This document shows, piece by piece, positions 1 to 8,091 of a DNA stretch of 64,000 nt. Position numbers and translations under genes: made by a program. Below the pieces are notes generated by a model. It worked only from the letters and a program-made list of their open reading frames with translations. It did no database searches and had not been told where the DNA came from. Positions within the stretch are counted from its first letter, which is position 1; every line of letters starts with the position of its first letter. The stretch covers positions 248,001 through 312,000 of the forward strand of contig NZ_JAUFQF010000004.1 of assembly GCF_030409635.1 (NCBI RefSeq), given 5' to 3'. This stretch comes from Vibrio agarivorans. Lineage in GTDB: Bacteria; Pseudomonadota; Gammaproteobacteria; Enterobacterales; Vibrionaceae.

Positions 1-746
1 AGCTCGCCGTTACCGCCCTGTGCCCACTGGCTTAGTGCTGTTGCACCAGAGAAGCCGTCAGCAGCAGTCCAAACTACGTCACCCGAGATTTGTGCTGGGT
101 AAGCAAAGAATAGGAATGCACGACCAGCTAAAGCCGGGTTTAGGAAGTTGCGGCCAGTACCACCGAAGATCTCTTTTGCAACAACAACACCAAAGGTAAT
201 ACCTAGTGCCGCTTGCCAAAGAGGTAGCGTTGGTGGAACGATCAAAGCAAACAAGATTGAAGTCACAAAGAAACCTTCGTTAACTTCGTGCTTACGAACC
301 ATACAGAACAGTACTTCCCAGAAACCACCAACGATAAATACCGTTGCATAGATAGGTAGGAAGTAGGTTGCACCTAACAGCATCTTACTTGCCCAACCGG
401 CCTCTGCGGTGAGTGTCCCGCCGAGCATCTCGGTTAGCCAGTAGTGCCAGTTACCTGCAATTACTTGGTTAAGCTGGTCGCCAACATAAAGGTGGTTAAG
501 CGCAGTAATTGCCTGCCCACCCGCGTTGTACATACCCCAGAACATTGCCGGGAATACAGCGAACCAAACCATGATCATGATGCGTTTTAGGTCAACGCTA
601 TCACGTACGTGCGAGCTCTTTTTAGTGACAAGACCAGGCGTGTAGAACAGCGTTGCCGCTGCTTCATAGAGAGCAAACCACTTTTCGTGTTTGCCGCCGG
701 GTTCAAAATGATGCTCGATGTCTTCAAGAAACTTCTTAAGAGCCAT
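1..746 (-). CDS. nqrB: Na+-translocating NADH:quinone reductase subunit B (3' end outside window)
   Basis: NqrB is an integral inner-membrane subunit of the Na+-NQR complex, which passes electrons from NADH to ubiquinone while exporting Na+. The first 248 codons are present; the gene runs off the left edge. The protein starts [14 protein letters not shown], has hydrophobic segments, and includes the motif SGAT with its threonine encoded at 39-41. Counting from the start this is residue 236, the position known in Vibrio to carry covalently bound FMN. The start lies 5 nt downstream of the nqrA stop codon, as expected for an operon. A call other than nqrB is unlikely. Confidence 0.97.
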   Translation of the reverse strand, partial: MALKKFLEDIEHHFEPGGKHEKWFALYEAAATLFYTPGLVTKKSSHVRDSVDLKRIMIMVWFAVFPAMFWGMYNAGGQAITALNHLYVGDQLNQVIAGNWHYWLTEMLGGTLTAEAGWASKMLLGATYFLPIYATVFIVGGFWEVLFCMVRKHEVNEGFFVTSILFALIVPPTLPLWQAALGITFGVVVAKEIFGGTGRNFLNPALAGRAFLFFAYPAQISGDVVWTAADGFSGATALSQWAQGGNGE

Positions 747-751
747 GAGGA

Positions 752-2092
752 TTACCCTTCCTTCTCAATCGTGTCTAGGCATTCACGAAGCAGTTGACCG
801 TACTCGTATTTACCTGGACAAACAAAGGTACACAACGCTAGATCTTCTTCATCTAGTTCAAGTGCACCCAGTGCCTGAGCACTATCGATATCACCTGCAC
901 ATAGATCACGAAGCAGCAGTGTCGGTTCCATATCTAACGGCATTACGCGTTCGTAGTTACCAATTGGAACCATCGCACGGTCACTACCATTAGTCGTAGT
1001 TGTCATGTTGAACAACTGACCTTTGAATAGGTGACCAAGGAAAGAGCGAGTTACAGAGAACTTGTTCTTACCTGGCATCGCCCAGCCAAACAACTCTTTA
1101 TCACGACCTTCGCGTAATACAGAGATTTGGTTGTGATAACGACCAAGATAAGCGTGAGGACCTGTTGCATGAGTACCTGTTAGTACAGAACCTGAAATCA
1201 CACGTACTTCACCTGGCATCAACTCGTTATCAGTAACATTTTCTAGGCTTGCTCCTAGAGTTGTACGAATCAAACGAGGATTGTTCACAACTGGGCCTGC
1301 AACTGAGATAACGCGGTCGGTGTAGAGTTCACCAGTCAGGAACAACTTACCAAACGCAATCACGTCTTGATAACCAATGTTCCACGCGATATTTTCAGCG
1401 TTAACAGGGTAAAGGAAATGCATGTGAGTCCCTACAAGACCCGCTGGGTGCGGACCTGAGAACACATGTTCTTCAACATTAGATTGACCTGAGCGCGGTA
1501 AACTTGTGCCTTTTTTGCACACATAAACCTTGCCTTCAGTCAGAGCACAAAGAATATCAAGACCAGCAACGAATGCTTCTGGTTGCTCATTGATAATCAA
1601 TTCAGGCTCTGCAGCAAGAGGATTGGTATCCATTGCTGTTACGAAGATAGCTTGGGTAGTTGAGCCTACGGCAGGTACCTTGCTGAACGGTCGAGTACGT
1701 AAAGCGGTCCAAAGACCAGATTCAACCAACTGATTTGAGATCACTTCACGATCCAAACCGGCCAATTGACCTGCTTCAAACTTATCGAACGTCACCTGCT
1801 CGTTGCCTGCCACTTCAATCACTACTGACTGAAGTACACGCTTCGCGCCACGGTTAACCTCGATCACTTTACCGCTTGCTGGTGAAGTAAATTTCACGCC
1901 AGGATTCTTTTTATCTTCAAAAAGAATTTGACCTTTCTTTACTTCATCGCCTACGCGAATATGCATTGTTGGACGCATACCCACGTACTCTTCGCCAAGC
2001 AAGGCGACTTTGTTGATGGCTTTGCCATCACTAATCACCTGAGATGGAGCTCCCGCGATCGGAAGATCCAGTCCCTTCTTTATTGTAATCAT
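752..2092 (-). CDS. nqrA: Na+-translocating NADH:quinone reductase subunit A
   Basis: NqrA is the quinone-interacting peripheral subunit of Na+-NQR at the cytoplasmic face of the membrane. The protein begins [12 protein letters not shown] and ends with the conserved tail [12 protein letters not shown]. An in-frame GTG 12 nt upstream (2104) would add four residues. I chose the ATG at 2092 because it gives 446 residues, the size usual for Vibrio NqrA, and the family's normal N-terminus. No strong Shine-Dalgarno sequence precedes either start. nqrB follows after 5 nt, and the rest of the operon lies beyond the left edge. The upstream 400 bp hold no gene but do hold several inverted repeats, listed separately. 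Confidence 0.97.
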   Translation of the reverse strand: MITIKKGLDLPIAGAPSQVISDGKAINKVALLGEEYVGMRPTMHIRVGDEVKKGQILFEDKKNPGVKFTSPASGKVIEVNRGAKRVLQSVVIEVAGNEQVTFDKFEAGQLAGLDREVISNQLVESGLWTALRTRPFSKVPAVGSTTQAIFVTAMDTNPLAAEPELIINEQPEAFVAGLDILCALTEGKVYVCKKGTSLPRSGQSNVEEHVFSGPHPAGLVGTHMHFLYPVNAENIAWNIGYQDVIAFGKLFLTGELYTDRVISVAGPVVNNPRLIRTTLGASLENVTDNELMPGEVRVISGSVLTGTHATGPHAYLGRYHNQISVLREGRDKELFGWAMPGKNKFSVTRSFLGHLFKGQLFNMTTTTNGSDRAMVPIGNYERVMPLDMEPTLLLRDLCAGDIDSAQALGALELDEEDLALCTFVCPGKYEYGQLLRECLDTIEKEG

Positions 2093-2150
2093 ACGCACTT
2101 GCACTACTTTATCGGGAAAAAGATTCTTTTAATTGCGTAATTTAAGACAC

Positions 2151-2249
2151 GACATCAGTGTCCGGTTCTGGCTCACTCCGGCAGCCAGAATCGCAACATC
2201 CTATTAATAGTCTCGCTACATAACTGCACTGAGACCTATCAGGTCCGGT
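2151..2249 (-). promoter_or_regulatory. Structured leader upstream of nqrA with two similar hairpins
   Basis: Read on the minus strand, this part of the nqrA leader contains two related copies starting ACCGGAC and containing CTGAT, at 2233-2249 and 2151-2166. Each can fold into a short hairpin (GACCT-gat-AGGTC and GACA-ctga-TGTC). Between them is a perfect 8-bp stem TTCTGGCT/AGCCAGAA at 2166-2173 and 2183-2190 with a 9-nt loop. The arrangement suggests a folded 5' untranslated region or a protein-binding RNA. The function is unknown; no promoter was confidently assigned. The 2093-2500 gap otherwise holds only the inverted repeat listed next and A/T-rich sequence. Confidence 0.4.
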
Positions 2250-2357
2250 AGTGTAGCATTTTTTGTGGAAAATATGCCATGACCAAACCCCCTATAAGAT
2301 AGAGAAAATGTCAGTAAATAAGGCAACTATGTAAAACAAAACTCATATTTTTGAGCG

Positions 2358-2405
2358 AACGCACACACTTTGTTAGGTAAGCTAAATGGGAGGGATATGT
2401 GCGTT
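2358..2405. repeat. Inverted repeat AACGCACA/TGTGCGTT in the bolA-nqrA gap
   Basis: AACGCACA at 2358-2365 and its exact complement TGTGCGTT at 2398-2405 are separated by 32 nt. It could be a large stem-loop in the nqr leader or a pair of protein-binding half sites. There is no adjacent T run, so it does not look like an intrinsic terminator for bolA. Confidence 0.35.
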
Positions 2406-2500
2406 AATATTTTGCAATATTTTAAATTAACATTTAATAAACACTCATGCGTGTTCACGACGTCGTCAAAACGATTCCGTCACTCACGTCTCAAAAGCGT

Positions 2501-2827
2501 TCATTCAACGGTCGGTTGCTTCTTGCTGCCTCCCATACACATCGGACTGTCTGGCGCAAAACCTTGCTCTTGTCGCCACTCCTCTTCCGTGTAGGTATGC
2601 ATAGCCAAAGCGTGAATCTCATTGGCTAGTTCTTCAGATAACACCTGATTCACCATTCTATGACGCGCAATCAGACGCTGCCCTTCGAATTGTTTGGTGA
2701 CAATAATGACTTTAAAGTGGCTTTCTGAACCGACAGGAACACTGTGCATGTAACTCTCATCAATCACTTGTAGGTGACTGGGATCGAACGCGCTGTGAAG
2801 CTTTGTCTCTATTTTTTCTTGAATCAT
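2501..2827 (-). CDS. bolA: BolA family transcriptional regulator / Fe-S trafficking partner
   Basis: The 108-residue product is a typical Bol[17 protein letters not shown], the central [15 protein letters not shown] strand-helix region, and RHRMVNQVL, where the conserved histidine and arginine of the family lie. BolA proteins have a class II KH-like fold, affect cell shape and biofilm-related transcription, and form [2Fe-2S]-bridged complexes with monothiol glutaredoxins. The C-terminal tail is polar and family-variable. It is transcribed in the same direction as nqrAB but is separated from nqrA by about 400 bp, so it probably has its own transcript. bolA next to nqr is the usual Vibrio arrangement. 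Confidence 0.95.
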   Translation of the reverse strand: MIQEKIETKLHSAFDPSHLQVIDESYMHSVPVGSESHFKVIIVTKQFEGQRLIARHRMVNQVLSEELANEIHALAMHTYTEEEWRQEQGFAPDSPMCMGGSKKQPTVE

Positions 2828-2983
2828 AACGACGCTACCCTGCTGCTATACTGTGAACAGTATTTCAATATTTGATTGTTTGTGTACTGAGCCATTTACC
2901 ACTAAACAGTGAACTTTAAGTCTAGTACAAAAGGTTTTGGTTTCTTGCTCTAACAACATTTGAGACAATAGAAACAACGAAAA

Positions 2984-4129
2984 ATGGCAAAATTATCAAT
3001 AATGAAAACTGAGCTTTCACTCCACGATCAAACCTTGACACTACATAGATACCCTATCCGCTCCAATGAGACGCTACAAGCGTGGGATGCTGGGGATGAG
3101 TACTTGATCAATCACTTGGTTGAAAACGAGCTCATTAAACACAAAAAGGTGCTGATTTTAAATGACTCTTTTGGGGCATTATCGTGCTTTTTGTGTGACA
3201 AATGTCATGTCTTTACTATGACAGATTCTTTTATCGCCACGAGTGCGATGAAGATGAACTTAGACAAGAATCACATATCTCCTCCGGTAGTATTAAAAAG
3301 TACCGATGTACTGCCCGAAGATATCGATTTGGTGTTAATGCAACTACCAAAAAGCAATCGCATGCTGACATGGCAACTGAGTCAACTTCGCACGCTTTTG
3401 CCGCACGCAACACCTGTGATTGCGGTCAATAAAGCAAAAGATATCCACAGTTCCACACTCAAGATGTTTGAACGCTATCTGGGAGAGACAAAAACCTCAC
3501 TCGCATGGAAAAAGCATCGCCTCGTTTTCTCTGCGGTTGATCATTCTATTTCAGAGCAGGTGGTGGAGAGTCATGATTGGACGGTGGATGAATATGACAT
3601 TCACCTAACCAATTTGGCCAATGTTTACTCAGGAGAAAGCCTCGATCTTGGCGCTCGTTTTATTCTCCAACACTTACCTGACAATCTACACCAGTCAAGA
3701 GTGATAGATTTAGGCTGTGGAAATGGTGTATTGTCAGTTCGACTTGGGCAGTTAAATCCCGATATTTCATTAACTTGTGTTGATGAAAGTTATATGGCGG
3801 TAGAGTCAGCGATGCGCAATTTAACCGCCAACAATATCCGCGCAAAATACGAAGGTATCGCAAATAACTGTTTAGACAATTTTCCGGCCAACAGTGCTGA
3901 CTTAATCGTCTGTAACCCCCCTTTTCACCAACAGCAAGCGGTGACGGATCATATTGCTTGGCAAATGTTCTGTGATGCAAAGCATGTTCTTGATAAGGGA
4001 GGGAAATTATTAGTCATTGGAAACCGTCACCTCGGCTACCATAACAAGTTATCGAGACTGTTCACCAAAGAGCAAGTGCGAATAGTCGCCAGTAACAACA
4101 AGTTTGTGATTTTAGAAGCTACAAAGTAA
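2984..4129 (+). CDS. rlmG: 23S rRNA (guanine(1835)-N2)-methyltransferase RlmG
   Basis: The product matches RlmG (YgjO), which methylates N2 of G1835 in 23S rRNA. The N-terminal half is the degenerate methyltransferase-like domain seen in RlmG/RsmC proteins, with LQAWDAGDEYLI and ILNDSFGALSC. The C-terminal half has the S-adenosylmethionine loop DLGCGNGVLSVRLG and the catalytic motif NPPFHQQ. RsmC has the same two-domain plan, but the N-terminal motifs favour RlmG. A second ATG at 3002 gives MKTELSLHDQ and may be the true start, since homologues I remember begin there; neither start has a strong ribosome-binding site. The lipoprotein gene follows after 12 nt in the same direction. Confidence 0.93.
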   Translation: MAKLSIMKTELSLHDQTLTLHRYPIRSNETLQAWDAGDEYLINHLVENELIKHKKVLILNDSFGALSCFLCDKCHVFTMTDSFIATSAMKMNLDKNHISPPVVLKSTDVLPEDIDLVLMQLPKSNRMLTWQLSQLRTLLPHATPVIAVNKAKDIHSSTLKMFERYLGETKTSLAWKKHRLVFSAVDHSISEQVVESHDWTVDEYDIHLTNLANVYSGESLDLGARFILQHLPDNLHQSRVIDLGCGNGVLSVRLGQLNPDISLTCVDESYMAVESAMRNLTANNIRAKYEGIANNCLDNFPANSADLIVCNPPFHQQQAVTDHIAWQMFCDAKHVLDKGGKLLVIGNRHLGYHNKLSRLFTKEQVRIVASNNKFVILEATK

Positions 4130-4141
4130 AAGGAACTCACC

Positions 4142-4711
4142 ATGAAAAAACTGATTCTCGCCGCCTCTGTTGCACTCCTTACGGCATGTGCTGCGCCGCA
4201 GCAAGAGCAGATAGATTTCATGCCAAAATCTGTATTAAGTAATAGCGATATCGTTTCTGGCAAAAGCTATACGTTAACAAGTCGTGATTCTCGCTCAGCG
4301 CAATATGTTGCGCTACTCGATAGTGGTCGTTCTAACATCGAGCCTATCCATGCTCGCCAAAACTTACGCATCACACTAGAAAATGCCCTTGCTGACCAGT
4401 TTGCCTCTCAAGGTTTCCGTAACTCAGTCAACAGCGACAGCTCTATTGAGCTTGATATTCAAGAGGCGTTAGTCAACGTTACTCAAACGATGATGAGCAA
4501 TGAGATGAACGCTCATGTGACTTTAGTGCTTACACTTGAAACACCGACTGGAAAAATGGTTAAAACGTACACAGGCACAGCACAAAAAACCGGCTCATTC
4601 AGCGCTTCTAAAGAAGAGGTTCAAACCGTTCTTAATGATGTTACTGACCTCGTGTTAGTCGAGATTTCCAAAGATAAAGAGCTACAAAACTACATGAAGG
4701 ATCGCTTCTAA
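4142..4711 (+). CDS. YajG-family lipoprotein
   Basis: This is a 189-residue exported lipoprotein. The signal peptide MKKLILAASVALLTAC ends in a lipobox (LTAC) with cysteine 16 as the lipidation site. The mature part starts APQQEQIDFMPK and resembles the YajG/YPO family, whose function is unknown and whose E. coli member lies beside ampG. Here ampG is also two genes downstream, supporting the assignment. The stop codon overlaps the start of the next gene in a TAATG arrangement, implying coupled translation with the cyclophilin. It probably sits in the outer membrane, because residue 2 after the cysteine is alanine, not aspartate. Confidence 0.88.
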   Translation: MKKLILAASVALLTACAAPQQEQIDFMPKSVLSNSDIVSGKSYTLTSRDSRSAQYVALLDSGRSNIEPIHARQNLRITLENALADQFASQGFRNSVNSDSSIELDIQEALVNVTQTMMSNEMNAHVTLVLTLETPTGKMVKTYTGTAQKTGSFSASKEEVQTVLNDVTDLVLVEISKDKELQNYMKDRF

Positions 4712-5256
4712 TGAAAAAACTCATGCTTTTATGTGCTGCCCTTGTCAGCAGCTTTGCGTTTGCAGGCCCAAAGGTTCAATTTGAAACCAATCAAGGTAGC
4801 TTTACCCTTGAGCTCAATGAAGAGAAAGCCCCAATTACTGTTGAGAACTTTCTACGTTACGTAGAAGATGGCAGCTACGAGGGCACGATCTTCCATCGTG
4901 TGATCCCTGGCTTTATGGCTCAAGGTGGTGGCTTCAATAAAGATATGAAGCAAATCGGCACTTACGAGCCAATTAAAAATGAAGCGAGTAACGGTCTGAA
5001 AAACGATACAGCGACTATTGCCATGGCACGTACCAATAACCCTCACTCTGCAACGCGTCAGTTTTTCATCAATTACGCTGATAATGACTTCCTTAATGCA
5101 AGCAGTCGCTCTGACGGTTACGCTGTATTCGGTCACGTAACCGAAGGCTTTGATACGATAATCAAAATTGGCCAAATTCCAACAACACGCGCGGGTCGTA
5201 TGCAAGACGTACCATCGCAAACCGTTGTAATCACCAAAGTAACCCTTCTAGACTAA
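4711..5256 (+). CDS. Periplasmic cyclophilin-type peptidyl-prolyl cis-trans isomerase
   Basis: Peptidyl-prolyl isomerase of the cyclophilin family, 181 residues, expected to help fold secreted proteins. A cleavable signal peptide (MKKLMLLCAALVSSFAFA, cleavage after AFA) targets it to the periplasm, as for PpiA. The catalytic core is recognisable: FHRVIPGFMAQGG holds the active-site arginine, and the conserved RQFFIN and YAVFGHVTEG blocks follow. Translation begins at the last base of the upstream lipoprotein stop codon. I leave the gene symbol empty because PpiA and other periplasmic cyclophilins cannot be separated by reading alone. Confidence 0.9.
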   Translation: MKKLMLLCAALVSSFAFAGPKVQFETNQGSFTLELNEEKAPITVENFLRYVEDGSYEGTIFHRVIPGFMAQGGGFNKDMKQIGTYEPIKNEASNGLKNDTATIAMARTNNPHSATRQFFINYADNDFLNASSRSDGYAVFGHVTEGFDTIIKIGQIPTTRAGRMQDVPSQTVVITKVTLLD

Positions 5257-5265
5257 TATGATGAC

Positions 5266-5286
5266 GCGGAGAGTATGCCTCTCCGC
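5266..5286 (+). terminator. Hairpin between cyclophilin and ampG
   Basis: A perfect 8-bp stem GCGGAGAG/CTCTCCGC with a 5-nt loop lies 10 nt after the cyclophilin stop codon. It is not followed by a T run, so it is at best a weak terminator or an mRNA-stabilising hairpin that lowers ampG expression relative to the upstream genes. Confidence 0.45.
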
Positions 5287-5326
5287 ATTCATCATCTATA
5301 CCAAGCCATACACCTCAAGGAAGACC

Positions 5327-6685
5327 ATGTCTCTCAATTCTTCTTCACCTTCTTGGGGTGAAACCCTAAAAAGTTACCACGACAAGCGCTTACTCTGGGT
5401 GTTCATGCTCGGTTGCTCAAGCGGCTTCCCTTGGGTATTGATTGGCTCGAACATGTCTGGTTGGTTAACTGATGCGGGTTTGACTCGCTCTGCTATTGGC
5501 TATTTTGGCAGCGTGTTTGTGGTCTACGCGATCAACTTCTTATGGGCGCCTTTGGTCGATCGTGTCAAACTGCCTCTGCTGCATCGTTGGTTAGGACAAC
5601 GCCGTAGCTGGATTCTCTTGTGCCAAAGCTTGGTTTTAATCGCCACCCTATTTATTGCTGGTGTAGACCCTGCAGAGAACTTGATGTTTACCTCGATGCT
5701 CGCGCTCGGTATTGCCATTGCCTCAGCGACTCAAGATATTGCGATTGACGCCTATCGTATTGATACTTTTCCTAAAACTGAAGCATCAAAGCTCCCTCAG
5801 GCATCCGCCATGGCGGTGATCGGTTGGTGGACTGGCTACTCTCTTCCTGGCTATCTTGCCTTTATCAACGCAGACAGCATGGGCTGGAATGGTGTATACA
5901 ATGGCATGGCCTTCATCATTGTATTATTGATGGTCTTTACTCTACTGGTTGGCGAGCCCATCACCAATCGAGATGCGCTGCAGGCACAAGCCGAAGCACG
6001 CCACAACAAACTGGTTAAATCGAAACTGGTTGCCTGGCTTAGCGTAACCTTGATTGAACCCTTTATTGACTTCTTTAAGCGTAATGGCGTGCGAGTCGCC
6101 ATCACTCTTCTGCTCTTTGTGTTTCTATTTAAGATTGGTGAGGCCTTCTTGGGGCGTATGTCGATCACCTTCTATAAAGAGATCGGATTTAGTAATGAAC
6201 AGATTGGCTACTACTCGAAATTGCTCGGTTGGGGCACAACCATGCTCTTCACTCTCGTGGGCAGCATGTTTAATGTCCGCTTCGGCATTGTTCGCGGCTT
6301 AATGATCGGTGGCATTGCGATGTCAGCCAGTAACCTGATGTTTGCATGGATTGCAAAAGTGGGCCCTAGCGAAACCTTATTCCTCGCGACTATCTTTGTT
6401 GATAACTTCACGACCGCATTCTCGACTGTGGCTTTTGTTTCGTTCTTGACCGTGTTAACAGGCCAGGCATTCTCTGCAACTCAATATGCACTACTCGCAT
6501 CGCTGGGGAACTTAGGCAGAACCACACTGGCCTCATTCAGTGGTGAGTTAGCTGATTGGTTAAATGACTGGTCGCTATTCTTCGTTATTACTGCACTTAT
6601 GGTCATTCCAAGTCTAATTATGCTCTACTCTTTGAGACACTACTTCAAAGATATTATTAACCGATCACAACAGCGTACAGACTAA
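5327..6685 (+). CDS. ampG: AmpG-type muropeptide permease (major facilitator superfamily)
   Basis: AmpG imports GlcNAc-anhydroMurNAc peptides from the periplasm for peptidoglycan recycling and so feeds beta-lactamase-inducing signals in species that have AmpR. The protein has about 12 hydrophobic segments and the family motif block SGFPWVLIGSNMSGWLTDAG near the N-terminus, then FLWAPLVDR and SATQDIAIDAYR. An in-frame ATG at 5258 would add 23 poorly conserved residues. I chose 5327 because AAGG at 5317-5320 is well placed and the resulting start MSLNSSSPSWGETLKSY fits the family, giving 452 residues. The location beside a YajG lipoprotein matches E. coli. A strong bidirectional terminator follows. 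Confidence 0.92.
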   Translation: MSLNSSSPSWGETLKSYHDKRLLWVFMLGCSSGFPWVLIGSNMSGWLTDAGLTRSAIGYFGSVFVVYAINFLWAPLVDRVKLPLLHRWLGQRRSWILLCQSLVLIATLFIAGVDPAENLMFTSMLALGIAIASATQDIAIDAYRIDTFPKTEASKLPQASAMAVIGWWTGYSLPGYLAFINADSMGWNGVYNGMAFIIVLLMVFTLLVGEPITNRDALQAQAEARHNKLVKSKLVAWLSVTLIEPFIDFFKRNGVRVAITLLLFVFLFKIGEAFLGRMSITFYKEIGFSNEQIGYYSKLLGWGTTMLFTLVGSMFNVRFGIVRGLMIGGIAMSASNLMFAWIAKVGPSETLFLATIFVDNFTTAFSTVAFVSFLTVLTGQAFSATQYALLASLGNLGRTTLASFSGELADWLNDWSLFFVITALMVIPSLIMLYSLRHYFKDIINRSQQRTD

Positions 6686-6714
6686 TTGCCTATCATTGAC
6701 CAAACCGCATAAAA

Positions 6715-6741
6715 AATGGGAAGGCTATTCGCCTTCCCATT
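6715..6741. terminator. Bidirectional intrinsic terminator between ampG and chrR
   Basis: An 11-bp perfect stem AATGGGAAGGC/GCCTTCCCATT with a 5-nt loop, flanked by an A run at 6711-6716 that serves as the T run for the minus strand. It lies between convergent ampG and chrR and can serve both. Confidence 0.85.
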
Positions 6742-6758
6742 GTTGTCTTCCTCGTTCG

Positions 6759-7460
6759 TTAAGGATACATCCCCTTGCCGAATAGGTTGAAGATCCTTGC
6801 CACCCCTTGAGTGAAAATCATTGGTTCTGTCAATACGGTAAGACACAAGCAGTCTTCACCCGCTTGCGTAAACGGCGCATGCTTGTGAGACGTATCTCTG
6901 GTGAGAAAATCACCCGCGTGATAATGGCCATCTTCGTCGCTAAAACCACCATGCAGAATCACAGTTGTCTCTTCGCCCTTGTGCGTGTGCTGCGGCACTT
7001 GTGCGTCTTCGTTGATGTACAAAAGATTGACGCGAGCTTGAGTGTCAAGGTCTATAGCCGCGCTATACACCTTGCCCCCGTAACTCGTCCAATCGCTTAT
7101 GCGCTCAACATGTCTGCTCAAAATCCTAGGTAAAACGAACGTCTTTCCGTTAGGTGTACTAATCGTCGCTTGGTCGTTGCTTTCCTCAGTTAAAAGGGGC
7201 GATTGTCGCGCCTCCAAAGAGGATTCAATGGCAGTTATCGCGTCTAGCATATCTTCCAGCGCTTTTGAGTCATTGTTGTCTGTACTGTGCGCAACATCCG
7301 CTTCAAATAGTAGGTTAGCGCATCGTGCTTCAAGCTCAGACGCTTTTGCTTTACATTCACTACATTGCTCTAAATGAAGAGAGATAGTGAATCCATTCAC
7401 ATCGTCCAAAGCCCCTTCGCAATAGTGTGTTAGCTGTTGATGAGAAGGATGAATCTTCAT
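6759..7460 (-). CDS. chrR: ChrR-family zinc anti-sigma factor with C-terminal cupin domain
   Basis: ChrR proteins hold the partner ECF sigma factor inactive and release it under singlet oxygen or related stress. The N-terminal anti-sigma domain shows the zinc motif HLEQCSEC (about residues 30-37), and the C-terminal half is cupin-like, with QHTHKGEETTVILHG and a late HKHAPF metal-binding set. Its start overlaps the sigma-factor stop codon in an ATGA arrangement, so the two are translationally coupled. It is 233 residues, a normal length. The pairing and domain order match the group-11 ECF system studied as RpoE-ChrR in Rhodobacter. Which stimulus it senses here is inferred, not shown. Confidence 0.92.
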   Translation of the reverse strand: MKIHPSHQQLTHYCEGALDDVNGFTISLHLEQCSECKAKASELEARCANLLFEADVAHSTDNNDSKALEDMLDAITAIESSLEARQSPLLTEESNDQATISTPNGKTFVLPRILSRHVERISDWTSYGGKVYSAAIDLDTQARVNLLYINEDAQVPQHTHKGEETTVILHGGFSDEDGHYHAGDFLTRDTSHKHAPFTQAGEDCLCLTVLTEPMIFTQGVARIFNLFGKGMYP

Positions 7461-8041
7461 AATTGGTCTGCCTCAATAGAAATTCTAAGTTTTTCTACTG
7501 CAAGTCGTAAGCGTGACTTAACAGTGCCGAGCGGAATATTGAGCATATCCGCGACTTGTTGCTGAGGGAGTTCTTCCAAATAGACAGCTTGTACTACTGT
7601 TCTTTGCGCCTCAGGGAGTTTGTCTAAATACTTCACTACCTGCTCTTTGAGCATCTCATGCTCGGGAGCATAATGCTCAACGAGGTCTGGCGGACAATAA
7701 TCTGCTGGCCAGATATCCTCAGTGCTAATGTGTGAAGCACGACCTTTATATTTACGCAGCGCATCGAAGCACAGGTTTCGTGCAACCGTATAAACCCAAG
7801 TAGAAAGAGAACTCTTACTGCCATCAAATAAGTGCGCTTTTTGCCACACTATCGTCATCGTCTCTTGCACCATTTCTAGCGCGACTTGCTCTTGACCCAT
7901 GTGCTTGTAGGTGAACTGCTTCAATCGTGGAGCAAAATGACTAAAGATGACGGCAAACGCCTCTTTATCACGAGCCTTAACCCTGCTCATGAGCTCAGTC
8001 CACTCTTGACGAGTAAAACTTTGACTGTTTCTTTCCGCCAT
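7457..8041 (-). CDS. ECF-type RNA polymerase sigma factor (RpoE/ChrR group)
   Basis: An extracytoplasmic-function sigma factor of 194 residues. Region 2 is visible as KARDKEAFAVIFSHFAPRLK through DGSKSSLSTWVYTVARNLCFDALRK, and region 4 as LPEAQRTVVQAVYLEELPQQ followed by the helix-turn-helix VADMLNIPLGTVKSRLRLAVEKL. AGGA lies 6 nt before the ATG. Because chrR follows with a 4-nt overlap, this is the cognate sigma factor of a singlet-oxygen-response type regulon, which in other bacteria includes photolyase and membrane-lipid genes. It sits third in a four-gene minus-strand group (LON, DUF4397, sigma, chrR), so it may be autoregulated from a promoter ahead of the LON gene. The symbol rpoE is avoided because this is not the envelope-stress RpoE. 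Confidence 0.92.
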   Translation of the reverse strand: MAERNSQSFTRQEWTELMSRVKARDKEAFAVIFSHFAPRLKQFTYKHMGQEQVALEMVQETMTIVWQKAHLFDGSKSSLSTWVYTVARNLCFDALRKYKGRASHISTEDIWPADYCPPDLVEHYAPEHEMLKEQVVKYLDKLPEAQRTVVQAVYLEELPQQQVADMLNIPLGTVKSRLRLAVEKLRISIEADQL

Positions 8042-8091
8042 GCTTTGTCCTTAGTTTTGGGGTGAGCGAGCCACCCCTTTCCAACAATCAG

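Noticed and set aside
4142..5256. Fusion of lipoprotein and cyclophilin into one gene
   Set aside because: Each has its own signal peptide and the stop/start TAATG overlap is a normal coupling signal.
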